From assembly GCA_033807695.1 (NCBI GenBank), contig CM066306.1, positions 1,798,001-1,862,000 on the forward strand: DNA of 64,000 bases. Reading direction: 5' to 3'. The stretch is from Daedaleopsis sinensis. Its lineage: Eukaryota; Basidiomycota; Agaricomycetes; Polyporales; Polyporaceae. Each line of letters opens with the position of its first letter. Positions within the stretch are counted from its first letter, which is position 1. Below, one piece after another: positions 31,870-42,878 of the stretch. The translations under genes and the position numbers were made by a program. The notes under the pieces were generated by a model. The model was not told the DNA's origin. It saw only the letters and a program-made list of their open reading frames with translations, and ran no database searches.

Positions 31870-34800
31870 TTAATACACATATGCTGCCGGCACGACACCC
31901 TCCCGCCCCGTACGCGAGTCTCGTGCGTACCACCATCTGCGGAGAGTAGGGTTGTCAGCACGTCTGCGACAAATCTGCACAAGGGGGTTGCAGAACTCAC
32001 GCAGTGTCTGTGTCGTCTAGAATCTCAAGCTCCTGGCCTGTCCTAAGCGCAAGCTCGCCCTCGCCCTTGCCGTCGAACGAGTACCGCGCATACGCCGGTC
32101 GGAACGCGTCCTCGCCGTCGTGCACACCCCCGAGCGCGTCCGAAGGCGTCTCGGCACGCAGGTAGTTGCTCGCGTCGGGCCCGCTGAACGGATCGTCGTG
32201 GGCCATGCCGCCGGCGGCAGCGGCCCCGGCCCCGGCCGCGTAGCCCGCCTCCTTCTCGCTGTGCATGCCGTAGGGACTGCCGAGGATCGTGGAGCGCGTG
32301 GCCGCGTTGATGTGCTCGAGGAGCGAAGAGGGGCGATGCGTGGAGTCGTCGTCTGCGTCGGGGTCGCCCGCGTCGAACTGGCCGATCTTGTCGTCGCGGC
32401 GGGCGAAGAGCGTCCAGAGGATCTCGACGAGCGCGAGCAGGAACACGATGCCCGCGGCGATGGCGATCGAGATGAGGATGACGACGCCGGTGGCGAGGAA
32501 ATCTGTTCGCGAAGTCAGTACACAGATACAACCCTCGTGGACAGTTGACACGTACGGCGCTGGTTGAAGCTGAAGGTCTTGAACGAATGGAACAGCGAGG
32601 AGACGGCGCCCGGGCTTCCTGATTGCGAGGTCGAAACGATGTATGGACTGAAGGTCTGTCCGTCGAAGAGCGCAGACGACGCGTTGCCGAACGAAGAATC
32701 CGAAAGCGTCCCCGAGATCATCAGTACACGGTCAGCCTGGATGATGCCATTTGCGTCGTGCGTGTTCTGGAGAGGTACCATCGTCAGCTGCGAGACCTCG
32801 GTTGCTCCCTGCAGAGTAGACCCTGTAGAAGCGTCGTGAGTGGGCGATACACAGGGCCACATATCTCGGATATCGACTTACCGACTGAACGCCAGGAGTG
32901 GCCGTCCCAGAAGTACAGGAAGGAAGAAGACCCATCGGACGAGCTATGTCAATACATCATCAGGGTGAGTTCCACAGTAACGTTGCGAATCTACATACCG
33001 CCCCGCAGCGAAAACACTGCTCGTATCGCCGTCGTTGATCTCGACAGCGGTAACAGGGCCAGGAAGATCGTTACTGCTGCCCACGGCCGACCAGGTGTTG
33101 TTGTCAAGAGAATACGACGCGACATTGGCGTGGGTGCTGTCCGCCAGCGCGATTGAGCCACCGGCAATGAGGGCGTTGGACTGGTAAGAAACACGTGAGT
33201 ACTTTAGAGCAGACCTTGGGCCGCGAGGAGCCACTCACCCCAGCGTACACAACTGCAGAGACATCACCCTGGATGCCGTTTCCAAGCGCGCTCCACGCCC
33301 TCGAGTCGACGGTCAGCGAGCAGATCGCGCGGCAGGGTGTCGAGCCAGCTTGCGCAAAGGAGCCCGCGACGATAACGACCGTGTCATCTTTCGTCGATTC
33401 CGTGATGGACCTGACGACGACGCTCGAGCCTGAGGCGCCCTGGAGCGAGCTGACGCCCGTGAGGTCCCAGCGCTGGTTCTCGAGGTCGTAGATCGCGAAC
33501 CCGGAGCCCTCGACGCCCTGGATGGTGAACTCGCCGCCGATGTAGAGGAAGCTGTCCTTCACGAGGAGCGCGCGGATGGTGCCCACCGGCTGGTTGCCCT
33601 TGAGCGCTGTGAGAGTGCGGCTGTCTTCCTCGTAGATCGCGATGTTCTGCGCATTGGCGCCTCCCGCAGAGTAGCTGAAGTTGCCGCCGATGATCACGAC
33701 CTCCTTCGACGTGGAGCTGTTCGTCCAGAATGCGCCCGCGAGAACAGCGGGAGCCGGCGCGGGTGCCGCCGCCGGAAGAGGTGCGAGAGTGGCGTCGGAG
33801 GTCTGGCGCTTGAACAGGCCGAAGACGTTGAGGTTAGGAACCCAACTTGCGGCGGTGCGACGATGATGCGCACGACGAGTCTTCGTCGCCGAGGCGGATG
33901 CCGTGGAATCGCTCGAGTCGAACTGAACACCGAGAGGGACGATTTGGGGCGCGCCGTTCTGGCCGTTCTTCAGGGTGACGAAGCCGGACGCGCCGAACCT
34001 CAACGAGGACGTGACACTTCCTGCAACGAATTGCTGCGAATCCGACGTGCCGTTGCCCACGAAGTTCATGGAGCCGACGAGGAAACCACCGCTGTTCACC
34101 CAGCTGCTGCTTGATGGGTCCCAAGCAGCAAAGCCTGCAGCGGACTGCCCGGCGGTGCTGCCGAGGAGCTGAGTGAAGTTACCAGCTACGAGGATCTCGT
34201 TGTCTGCGATGTCGAGAGACGTGACCGCGCCGTCCACACCACCTTCCAGGGACGACCAGCTGTTGCCTGAAATCGAGTAGATCGCAACGCCCTTCAACGC
34301 GTTGTTCGAGGACGCCGCGGTGTCGGTGAAGGAGCCACCGATGTAGAGGCTATCCCCGTAAACGACTAGTGAGGTAACCGGTCCATTGAGGCCGTTGTTG
34401 GGCAACTTCGCTAGCGCACCGTTCTTGAACACCGCGATATTGGCAGCACCAGATGCCGGGCCGCTGTTCAACGAGAACTGACCACCGAGGAAGACCGCGC
34501 CGGAGGGATGTTCTGCAACAGCCGCGATAGAAGCTGTGCTTGACGCCGCAGAGCTCGCTCCACCGAGAGCGTCGAACAGACCGAAGCCTGCGTTATCGAA
34601 GCCCGTGATCGCGGAAGTAGGGATGGCGGCGGAGGAACTGGTGGTGGATGTAGAGCTCAACGGCCACTCCAAGAACCCGAAACTGCGTTTGCTGATGGAA
34701 GAGGTGCCGGAACTGTTCGAAGAAGAGCTCGAGGTGACGTTCGCGCTGGTCAAGACTAGCTGGACGCGGTCGGCGACAAGCTCGTATTTACCATTCTGAC

Positions 34801-36464
34801 CGCTGCCCTCCGGCTTGTCCGCAAGGAACATCGACACCGTAGTCGTGAATTCTGGGGTGGAAGGGACGATAGGGCCTGAGTAGAGTTTCACAACCTTATC
34901 ATCCGTGTTCTGCTGGGAAATGTCCTGGACAAATGGATTGAGACCCCCACCAGGAAACACGATGACCTTCACGCTGGTGCGGAGCGCACAGTCCTGGAAC
35001 TTGGTACAACCTGGGATGAAGATGTTGACATCGTATGTGCCGGAGGCAGAGACGTAGGGCATCCAAGTGAAGCTAGGAGCGTCACCGGACGAAGTTCCGA
35101 CGTTAACGCTAGAAACTAACACGGTCTGCGTAGTACCAGCGATGGACGTGTCAACTTGTTTCTGAGTCCACGTTCCGGTGTTGGTCGAGTTAGATGGACC
35201 GGGGGCAAAACACGATTGAATGTTCTGACTGCTGACTGCTGATGCGAACGCGCCGGACGACAGGAGCTGCATGAGATGCAGACCAGGTCCATCACCTTTC
35301 CATTCCGACAGAGTGAGTTGGAAGCCAGTGATGTCCATGTCCCCATTGAACAGGAAATCCTGGTAAGGGATGGTGGGGTCTGTCAGGAGGGGGCAGTTAT
35401 CGCTACAAGTCTTGTTCTGGTTGTCTGTGGGATCTAAGTAGTGCAGCGTCTGGACGGCGTTGTCGGGAATGGTGGCGAAGCTGTAAAAAAGGTAAGTCAA
35501 ATGCAGTTTTGGATGCCTCACGAACCATTTACCTGAAAGCGGTCGTTCCACGCCCATTCAGGAAGGTGTTACCAAGGCGGATACCACTAGCGGTCAGGAA
35601 AGAAAACTTCCTGACGGTAATGACCGCCTTAGATGCACTCGGAGCGAACCAGGTATTGCCCGGACCATCCGCTCCCGCAGGGCAGAGAATGTTCTCCAGT
35701 TTTCCGAAATCGCCATCCCCGGAAGTTATGTCGGGAGAGACCTCTGCGTCCTGGAGAGGGACGGGGACAAGGGAGGATGAGAAAGGAGTCGCACCCGTGG
35801 AGAAGGGGACATTAGGGTTGTTGGTGCCATTGATGACAGTAGAACCATTGCCGAAGGATGCAAGGAAGGAGCCGGAGATGTAAAGACTGGACTGTGACGA
35901 GTTGGACGTTATAGACAAGACTTCAGCGGCCGCGCCGGTCAGCCCGCCGAAGGGCGCTGGAGACCAGGACGACGACGCGGTATCCCAGACCGCAATGGAC
36001 GCGCCTGGGGAGCTGAAGGAACCGCCAGCCCATACCTGCTTGCGCGAGGGATCGCAGTAGAGGGCCCGCACGGGGCCATTGGGCGCGTTCTGGCCGAGGG
36101 CAGAGATCGCACCTGAGGAGGAGTACGAGGCGATATTTCTCGCGGAGGTGTCACCGACTGAGGAGAAGTTCCCTGCAAGATAGTAGACGTCGCCGAGTGC
36201 GCAGCCAGCGAAGATGCTGCCGCCAGCATTTGTTGACGCGACTTTGGAGAGAGCACCATCGGAGGAGCGGGCGAGGAGGGAGGCGGTCGAGGGGTCGAAC
36301 GTTATAGAGGAGGAGTTGCTGACGACATCAAGACCTGCGAAGGCACCTGCGAGGCCGACGGTGCCCATGCGGTCGAAATCGACGAGGGGAGAGCTGGCGA
36401 GGGCGGCATGAGGGAGAAGGGCGAGGAGTACCGGCCATGTTCTACGGCGAAACTTGCACGCCAT
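31870..36464 (-). CDS. RAX2: RAX2-type polarity landmark protein with C-terminal SH3 domain
   Basis: Seven exons: 36464-35533, 35480-33239, 33180-32999, 32943-32882, 32822-32556, 32502-32001 and 31936-31870 (1,417 residues). The signal peptide is MACKFRRRTWPVLLALLPHA with LA following. The large outer part has beta-propeller-like repeats with GG(S/N/E)F cores (VWAGGSFSS, LYIGGSFTD, ILVAGNFTQL, LYIGGEFTI) and many N-glycosylation sites. One transmembrane helix lies at about 1230-1256 (FLATGVVILISIAIAAG). The inner tail ends with an SH3 fold, about 1363-1417: ARYSFDGKGEGELALRTGQ, ELEILDDTD, AWWYARD and GVVPAAYV. RAX2 in yeasts marks former growth sites for bud or tip selection. The SH3 tail is not part of yeast Rax2 as I know it and would link the landmark to cytosolic Pro-rich partners (inference). 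Start is the first ATG giving a signal peptide. Confidence 0.93.
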
Positions 36465-37475
36465 GGCGGATAGCCAGAAAGAGTGCCAGGGAGGGGTATA
36501 CTGCACGTTATGGTGGAGAAGAACAGAGCCGTCCAGCCGGCAGTTCTCAACGATTTGGCGTTGTTGTCGCGTCGCGTGTGTGAAGTGCGTTGACGACGCG
36601 ACATCAACATACTCACCTCCTGCTTATGTCAGCACTCCCTCTTTCGGTCATCTCGCACACCACCATCTTCATTCACATTCTGCCTGTGCTTCGCCGCACG
36701 CAAATATTATGAACGCTATATAGTCCACTCATGCTCTCATTTCGCGCCTCACGCAGATACTACTAATATTCACACTAGTGTCAACCGCGTAGCACCCGAA
36801 GCTGTGCCGCTTTGCCTCGACTTTGCAAACTCTCCAGTATATTGCACATTCATCTTCGCATATGCATTTCAAACGTTTGTTAACCATCATCTATGAGGGG
36901 GATGATGGCTCTAGTCACAGCCTTCCGAGCATGGACCTCGCATCCTATTATAAAGTTGACTGTACTAGCCTTCCTCCTCTCGTGCGGTGATATCGATCGC
37001 CGCGGCCTACAGCAGTCAAAATCAGCAGCGATGCATTGGCGATGTACGTATGTACGAACCTTTTACCTGAGCCTCTAGCTCTCGCTATACTACGCGCGGC
37101 CGGCGACTGATCGAGGTCAGTTCCAGGTCGAGGACGATGATCACAGGATATGCCCCCGTGGGACGTCCGGAGGCCGCCAGCCCGACTCTCCATCTCCTCC
37201 TGGCCCAATCCGAACCCGCATGCGTCCAGAATGAATCAGCTCAGCGGTTCTCCACACCCACGACCTTCGCGCGGGTGGGCCCCGGGAGACACGCCGACGG
37301 CGCGCGAAGTTATACATACACGGCTCCGGGCCTCCCTCCCTCAGGCCTGCCTTTCCTATCGCGGCCGCCGGCACCGTCGACTCCCTTGTGCTATAAAGCC
37401 TGCAATACCTGCTCGCACATTGGCACCATCCTCCGCCACGTACCTGCATCGCTTGTCTGAGCCCCACCCGTCGAA
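36465..37475. other. Divergent promoter region, RAX2 / dioxygenase
   Basis: About 1 kb between divergent start codons. No gene found. A TATA box (TATAAA, 37392-37397) lies 79 bp before the dioxygenase ATG. Confidence 0.5.
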
Positions 37476-38853
37476 ATGGCCTCTGAACAGCAGATGAAGA
37501 ACCCGCTTCTTGTCGGGCGCGCCATCCGCGCACAACTCGAGAACGAAGTCCCGCAGGACCTCCCGCTCGAGCGCGACTTCCGCGAAGACACGGACTACAC
37601 CATCACTGACCAGTGCGTTCGTCCACCGCTGACACTCGCGTTGCGCGTGCTGATGATGCTCGCGCGGCCTCAGTGTCCAAGAGCTCCACAAGACTCTATG
37701 TAAGGACCCCCGCACGCTCGAGCTCATCACCGCGCTCGTCTCCCACTTGCACGCGTTCGCCCGCGAGACGCAGCTCACGCACGAGGAGTGGACCAAGGCG
37801 GTCAAGTTCCTCACGCGAGCGGGCAAGGAGAGCACGGAGTATAAGAACGAGTTCGTCCTCCTGAGCGACTGCATTGGATTGAGTGCTCTCGTCGACGAGA
37901 TCAACCACCCGAAGCCTCATGTACGCATTCATCCCGTAAGCTCTGACCCTACGAGTTCTGACGACGTCGTGATAGGGATGCACAGACGGATGCGAGCCGG
38001 GACCGTTCTACACCGAAGACGCGCCGACTGTCCCGTCTGGGTCTTCGCTCGCAAAGGCGAACACTCAGGGAGAATCCATGTACTTCAGTGGCACCGTGAA
38101 GAATCTGAAGGGCGAGAGTATCAAGGACGCCACCGTCGATATCGTCAGTAACAGCTAATCTACAATCATCTTTGACATACAACACTCACCATGAAACCCA
38201 GTGGCAAGCCGACGGCGACGGTGTTTATGACATCCAATACCCCGACCGGGACGAACCAAACGACCGAGGCAAGATCCTCGCGAACCCAGATGGCACGTTC
38301 AACTACCGCGGAATTCTCCCTACCGCGTACCCTATTGTCCGTGACCTGCCCGTTCCAGCTATGTGCGCGTACTGAGTGATCGTATAGCCCAGCGATGGCC
38401 CCACTGGAGATTTCCTGCAGTTGCTCGGTCAGTGATGTTTCCGCTCCAATATGTCCGCATTGTTCGTTGACACCGCGACTCACCACAGGACGTCACCCGC
38501 ATCGTGCATCCCACATCCACTTCACCGTCAAGGCGCCCGGATACGACGAGTACGCACCTCTGCATTGTTAGCCATATCCCAGCATTCTGAACAATTCCCT
38601 TCACAGCCTGACATCTGCGCTGTACCCCTCGCACTCCCCCTTCCTGGGCACGGACCCCGTCTTCGCCACGAAGAAGTCGTTGATATGCCAGCTCACGGAA
38701 GAGCAGGACCCGAAGAAGTGGGCGGAGATAGGCTTCAAGGAGGGCGAGGTCAACGGCGGTCGTGTGTGGGTGTGGACGTACAACTTTGTTCTTCCGACTG
38801 TCGAGGAGGTCAAGACGCTCAGGGAGGTTCGGGCGAAGAAGTCAAAGGCGTGA
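37476..38853 (+). CDS. Intradiol ring-cleavage dioxygenase (hydroxyquinol/catechol 1,2-dioxygenase)
   Basis: Seven exons: 37476-37612, 37674-37920, 37976-38143, 38202-38336, 38388-38427, 38489-38549 and 38607-38853 (344 residues). The N-terminal helical dimerisation domain is residues 1-115 (LLSDCIGLSALVDEINH). The catalytic barrel follows, with GCTDGCEPGPFYTEDAP, WQADGDGVYDIQYP, TAYPIPSDGPTGDFLQLLGR and HPHRASHIHFTVKAPGYD. Fe(III) ligands by family position are Tyr193, Tyr227, His251 and His253, all present. These enzymes open the ring of catechol or 1,2,4-trihydroxybenzene between the two hydroxyls, giving (maleyl)muconate-type acids. In wood-decay basidiomycetes the hydroxyquinol form is the central step for lignin-derived aromatics. 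There is no signal peptide, so the enzyme is cytosolic. The substrate choice between catechol and hydroxyquinol is inference. Confidence 0.92.
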
Positions 38854-39043
38854 GGGGAAGCTGGAGTGTGTCGATCAAGCTTGTGCAACCGAGCTGTTTT
38901 TGTGTCTCGATGTGCTATGTGGGCTGTAATATAGATCATACTTTGTCATATGCCTTACCTTTGCGTCGTGTGTGGTGCAGATGCAGGATTTTGGAGGGCG
39001 ACTTTGATGGCGAAGTGCCGGAAGGTTTATATATGCGCACGAT

Positions 39044-39647
39044 CTAGTCTCGCTTTACAACAACATCGCCAACACTGAGCTGGATTCCAACAGGCTGGGC
39101 ATGTGGGGAATACTGCTCGAGCCGCCTGTTCGGTCACATCGAACCATGCATGAGACGACGAGACTGGAGGAAGAGAGAGCATGTAACGCACTGGGGGAAG
39201 CGATACCGGTGAACGACGGGAGGCTTCGCGTCCGCAACGAGCTTCGTGTCGTCAGAGCCCTGTGCCGACATGATGAGGTGCTTGAAAGACGTGTTCTTCC
39301 ACACGTCGGGCGCCGTCATGGTGCTGGAGATGTACTTCGCAATCGGGTTCTCGTCCCCGGGTGCTGGTGCAAACTTGTAGAACGCGACCACTCCGAGCCC
39401 AGCGATGATCGCCCTCCGCCAGAAAGGCGTGTTGAAGACTTCAGCAGACAAGACAAAGCTTATGAGAAAACACCAAGTCTGAACACGCGGAGATCGTACC
39501 TTCGGGCTCGTACACGTTCGTGTCGTGGTACTCTTCATGGTGGTGCTCGTCGTGAGCGTGCGATGATGCGGCTCTGCGCTGAAGGAGAGTGGTTCCAGCC
39601 CGCTTCGAGGGCAGTATGACAGCCCCGGCCACCCTGGCTACAGACAT
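39044..39647 (-). CDS. NUZM: NADH:ubiquinone oxidoreductase 17.8 kDa subunit (NUZM type)
   Basis: Exons 39647-39500, 39438-39192 and 39125-39044 give 158 residues. The order of motifs matches the fungal 17.8 kDa/NUZM accessory subunit: a mitochondrial presequence (MSVARVAGAVILPSKRAG), a His-rich segment, TPFWRRAIIAGLGVVAFYKF (one membrane span), APAPGDENPIAKYI, AKPPVVHRYRFPQRLEQYSP and HAQPVGIQLSVGDVVVK. It is a membrane-arm accessory subunit of complex I found in fungi. It lies tail-to-tail with the dioxygenase gene (190 bp apart). Confidence is high because the C-terminal motif is continuous only after splicing at the predicted sites. Confidence 0.85.
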
Positions 39648-40027
39648 GTCGCGGAGGTTGAGGTCAGGAAAGCGTGCACGGTCGGGTTGGAACTTGGTCG
39701 TCGGTGTCGACTCGGGCCTCGCCGGCGCGTACTTCACAGACTCTCGTATTACGTAAGCTATATGCGAGCGTTACCTCCGCAAGGCGTCGCGCATTCCCAG
39801 CTTGCTGCGAACAGCCCTCCCACCTTGCCGGCTCTTTTTGCGTTCCCAACTGCCCGCTTCTCTATGCCTGATGCCACCTTCTAGCGCGATATCTGGCGGA
39901 CTAATGCTTCTTGCGCGGTGATCTTGAGCGAATGCCACTGTCAGGGCTACGGTGGCGAGCACGCTGCTCGGCTCACATTCATGCAGGCCCGATCTGCACG
40001 TCAACCAACACACACTCTAGCGGGCCC

Positions 40028-40035
40028 TATATAAA
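40028..40035 (+). promoter_or_regulatory. TATA box of the 40.1 kb gene
   Basis: TATATAAA 112 bp before the ATG at 40147, within the 499-bp space between divergent genes; nothing else was recognised there. Confidence 0.5.
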
Positions 40036-40146
40036 CGGTGCGAAACGAACATGCCCGCCAGCACCTCTAGCATACCCTCCACATACTAGCGCATCCGCCG
40101 CACCCTATACCCGCTCACCCTACCTGCGCACACTCGTTAACCCGCA

Positions 40147-40638
40147 ATGCCTACCCGTACCACCCGCGCCATGACCTCCGCCGCGCCCCCCGCTATGCGC
40201 TCGGTCGCACCCGTCCTACATATGGACATCTCACAGTCGCCCCTCCTCTCCGCGAGCCTGCTCCCCGACGACCTCTTCGCGACGCTCGCCGGCCCGCTCC
40301 CCACAATCACTATATGCGCTTCGCCCCCGCCCGCCTCTCCCCGCATCGGAGCAGGGACGGGCCGCGTGGGCTCGTCGCGCTATCGCGAGCAGCCCTACGC
40401 AAAGCCTCTGTCGAAGCCGTCCTCGCCCCGTCTCCCCGCGGCGCGCGTGTCGTCCAAGCAAGTGGACTCCCTGCTGAACCTGCTGGAGAGGATGGAGAGC
40501 GACGTCGCGGCTGAAGTGCGCCGCGTACGCCTCGGGATCGAAGAGACGCGCTGGCTAGTCCGGGCGTGCCGCGAAGACTCTGTCGCGCGCGAGGCCGGTA
40601 GGCAGAAGAGGACAGAGGCGAGGAAGGAGGAGCTGTGA
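40147..40638 (+). CDS. Small unknown protein with C-terminal coiled coil
   Basis: Intron-free frame of 163 residues, MPTRTTRAMTSAAPP to RKEEL. The first 105 residues are Ala/Pro/Ser-rich and look disordered, with a hydrophobic patch (SASLLPDDLFATLAGPLPTI). Residues 106-160 form a charged heptad-like helix (VDSLLNLLERMESDVAAEV, RRVRLGIEETRWLVRACRE). No known domain, signal peptide or membrane span. A TATA box at normal distance and a clean start-to-stop frame in GC-rich codons support a real gene. The opposite strand is also open for 161 codons, so expression data matter. Confidence 0.55.
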   Translation: MPTRTTRAMTSAAPPAMRSVAPVLHMDISQSPLLSASLLPDDLFATLAGPLPTITICASPPPASPRIGAGTGRVGSSRYREQPYAKPLSKPSSPRLPAARVSSKQVDSLLNLLERMESDVAAEVRRVRLGIEETRWLVRACREDSVAREAGRQKRTEARKEEL

Positions 40639-41094
40639 CTCGGCTGCGTGGGGATCTAGGACCGTGTCTCCTCGTCGTGGCCCTTGTTGTATGTTCCTTC
40701 ATGGACCTTCGTCCACAGACATATGTCGTAGAACTTGTTGTATGTCCCAGTACGTGCAACGTTAGTCCTCGTCCCCGTATTCGGGGACCGGTCAAACTAC
40801 TTCATCTCGTAGACCCCGAACCTGCTGCCGCAGATGCAGAGTGATATGTCCCACAAAGAACACAAGCAATGCAGCTGCATCGCAGATACGTCGAACAAGG
40901 CCCTTGAGCTGGAGCCAGGCCTCAGTCCAGTACTAGGATCCCAGTCAGTCACGAGACACGCCCCCTTCCATATTCGGGCCTGTTAGCAGCTATAGAAACG
41001 GAGATGGATGCTCGGGCGGCACGCACCACAGTTCTCTCCGTATCTCTCTCCATCGCCCCTCCAGTACACCCACCTCTCGTTCACCCCGTCCACA
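40639..41094. other. Intergenic region before the RPEL gene
   Basis: No gene seen. The RPEL gene promoter and leader probably lie here. Confidence 0.4.
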
Positions 41095-41577
41095 ATGTGT
41101 ATGGTCTTCCCCGCAATGTCTTGACGCTGCCTGGATGGCTAACGCATACGGATGATATCACAGCCAGCAGCGAGGCGCCCGTCCCCCCGCCGGCCGAGAA
41201 GCCCAAGATCGAACGCAAGATGTCTGTCGACCCCGCGACGGCAGAGCGGCTGGAGAAGAGTCTCGCACACCGCCCCGACAAGCATGATCTTATCGACCGC
41301 AACATCTTGAAAGGTGAGTACTACAATGGCTGAGGTGTTGAATGGAAGCTGAAGAAACGGACGCCTGTAGATGACACTGTGGCCCCGGCCTTGCAGGCTG
41401 CAAAGGAGAAGCTGCAGCGCTCGCAGCTCGAGGTCAGTTTTCGGGGTGCACTATTGCGGGTACTGCGTTACGACGTGTCGCATACAGGACAAGCTTGAGC
41501 ATGCTCTCCAGGCGCGCCCGAAGCCCGAAGAACTCGTGAAGGACGGCATTCTCAAAGGTGCGGCAATCGATACCTAG
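41095..41577 (+). CDS. Small RPEL-repeat protein
   Basis: Exons 41095-41098, 41164-41313, 41371-41432 and 41488-41577 give 101 residues. The first coding exon is only ATG plus one base; splicing makes MSSSEAPVPPPAEKPK. Two RPEL repeats are seen: ERLEKSLAHRPDKHDLIDRN with ILK, and DKLEHALQARPKPEELVKDG with ILK. They match the RPxxxEL core and the trailing I-L helix. In animals RPEL repeats (MRTF, Phactr) bind monomeric actin. Short fungal RPEL-only proteins are common but uncharacterised. An actin-monomer buffer or sensor is an inference from the family. There is no other domain. Confidence 0.85.
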
Positions 41578-41831
41578 CCTGCAGGTAGCACTCACATCTT
41601 CCCTCCTGACCAGAAACGGACATTCCTCCGGTCTGAGTCCCAAGTCGTGTTATTATATGAGGGGGTTCTCGCTGTAAGATAGAAACGTGTAGTGATATCG
41701 TCGCGCCAATATCTGTAACAATATGGGCTCATCAACAGGAAGAAGCTGGCGACGAGCATCTACGCACCATGCCCGTTTCAAGAAACTAATCATACCCCGC
41801 CTACCCACCATGTAGACCTCCGTGTAGCCCC

Positions 41832-42500
41832 TCAATCTCTCTCCCTATTCCTGACCTTCTCGCGCATCTCGTTTGCGGCTCGCCGCGCGCCCGCACTACC
41901 GGCCCAGCCCCTCGTGCGCAACCACCGAACAAGTTTCGGCGTAACGGCGGCCGTCAACCCTACCCGGACGGGCAAGAAGAGCGTCTTGTGGATTGTGTAC
42001 GCGAGCACGATCATCGCCATGAGGCCCTCGTTGCCGCCAGCGCCCGAGTGCGCGGCAGCACTGTCCATCTCCTCGCGCCCGGGCTCGGGCGGCGTTGAGT
42101 GGACGAAGGACACGAAGTATGCCTTCAGTTCGGCGGCAGCCCTGGACACGTGTTCCGCGCCCACAATGTTGACGGCAGCGAACGCGACGGTGAAGTCGAG
42201 GGTGGAAAGGATGATGTAGACGCCGAGGGCATACCAGCCGTAGGATTTGATGAGGTGCTTGAGACGTTGGGAGAGAGACGCGTCTGGGGGGAGTTCATGC
42301 TCGGATTCGTGTGGTGGTGGGCGACTTGAAGAGGACCCAGAGGATGAGAGGCGTGCAGGGAAGTGGGAGAACGGGCGCGAGGCGGAGAGCGACTGCGTGC
42401 TCCGTGGTGCAAGGCGGGTTGTGAGCGGAAGGATGGGTTGGGTGACACGCGAGGTGAGGGCGCGGATGACTGGAATGCGCAGGATGAAGCTTCTGACCAT
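41832..42500 (-). CDS. DUF1279 mitochondrial membrane protein (FAM210/Nat2-like)
   Basis: Single exon, 222 residues. An Arg/Ser-rich N-terminus (MVRSFILRIPVIRALTSRVT) is a likely mitochondrial presequence. The DUF1279 domain is KHLIKSYGWYALGVYIILST then LDFTVAFAAVNIVGAEHV, and AYTIHKTLFLPVRVGLTAAV then TPKLVRWLRTRGW. The Tyr-Gly-Trp-x-Ala and HK..F.P.R...T....P..V.WL patterns are diagnostic. It probably has two membrane helices in the inner membrane. Animal FAM210A/B and yeast Nat2 belong here; the molecular function is unsettled. It is divergent from SPE2. Confidence 0.85.
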   Translation of the reverse strand: MVRSFILRIPVIRALTSRVTQPILPLTTRLAPRSTQSLSASRPFSHFPARLSSSGSSSSRPPPHESEHELPPDASLSQRLKHLIKSYGWYALGVYIILSTLDFTVAFAAVNIVGAEHVSRAAAELKAYFVSFVHSTPPEPGREEMDSAAAHSGAGGNEGLMAMIVLAYTIHKTLFLPVRVGLTAAVTPKLVRWLRTRGWAGSAGARRAANEMREKVRNRERD

Positions 42501-42806
42501 TCCCGCAGACTTTGGCGAATGATGTGCAGCAGGATGTATCGGCGGGGGAGGAGAAACGGAGAAGTCTGAGCTTGAGACGGTGGCTGCTGGCGTCGAGAAA
42601 GATTACTAGACGCGTCGGCGAGGACAGCGTCATGAGCACGGCGGGGACGGCAGATGCCGCGAGAGGCTGATCCGGCCCGATTCGGCAAAAGGCACTGCCA
42701 CCAGGCTACCATAAGGGCAAGGTGGCTTGGAAAGTTATCGATCTTTGCGAATATTGCGCTTGTAATAGCGGCCCCTCGGTCTCCTTACCTCCTACCTCCT
42801 CTTTTC

Positions 42807-42857
42807 ATGCATCCAGACTCCTCTGCCCCGCCCGCCCTCCACCGCCCTCCCAGATAG
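42807..42857 (+). promoter_or_regulatory. Upstream ORF in the SPE2 leader
   Basis: ATG at 42807 opens a 16-codon frame (MHPDSSAPPALHRPPR) ending 21 nt before the SPE2 ATG. In animals and plants, AdoMetDC mRNAs carry small uORFs that mediate polyamine control. This peptide is unlike those, so the similarity is in position only. Confidence 0.45.
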
Positions 42858-42878
42858 CGTCCCTACCTCCCCGCGGCC

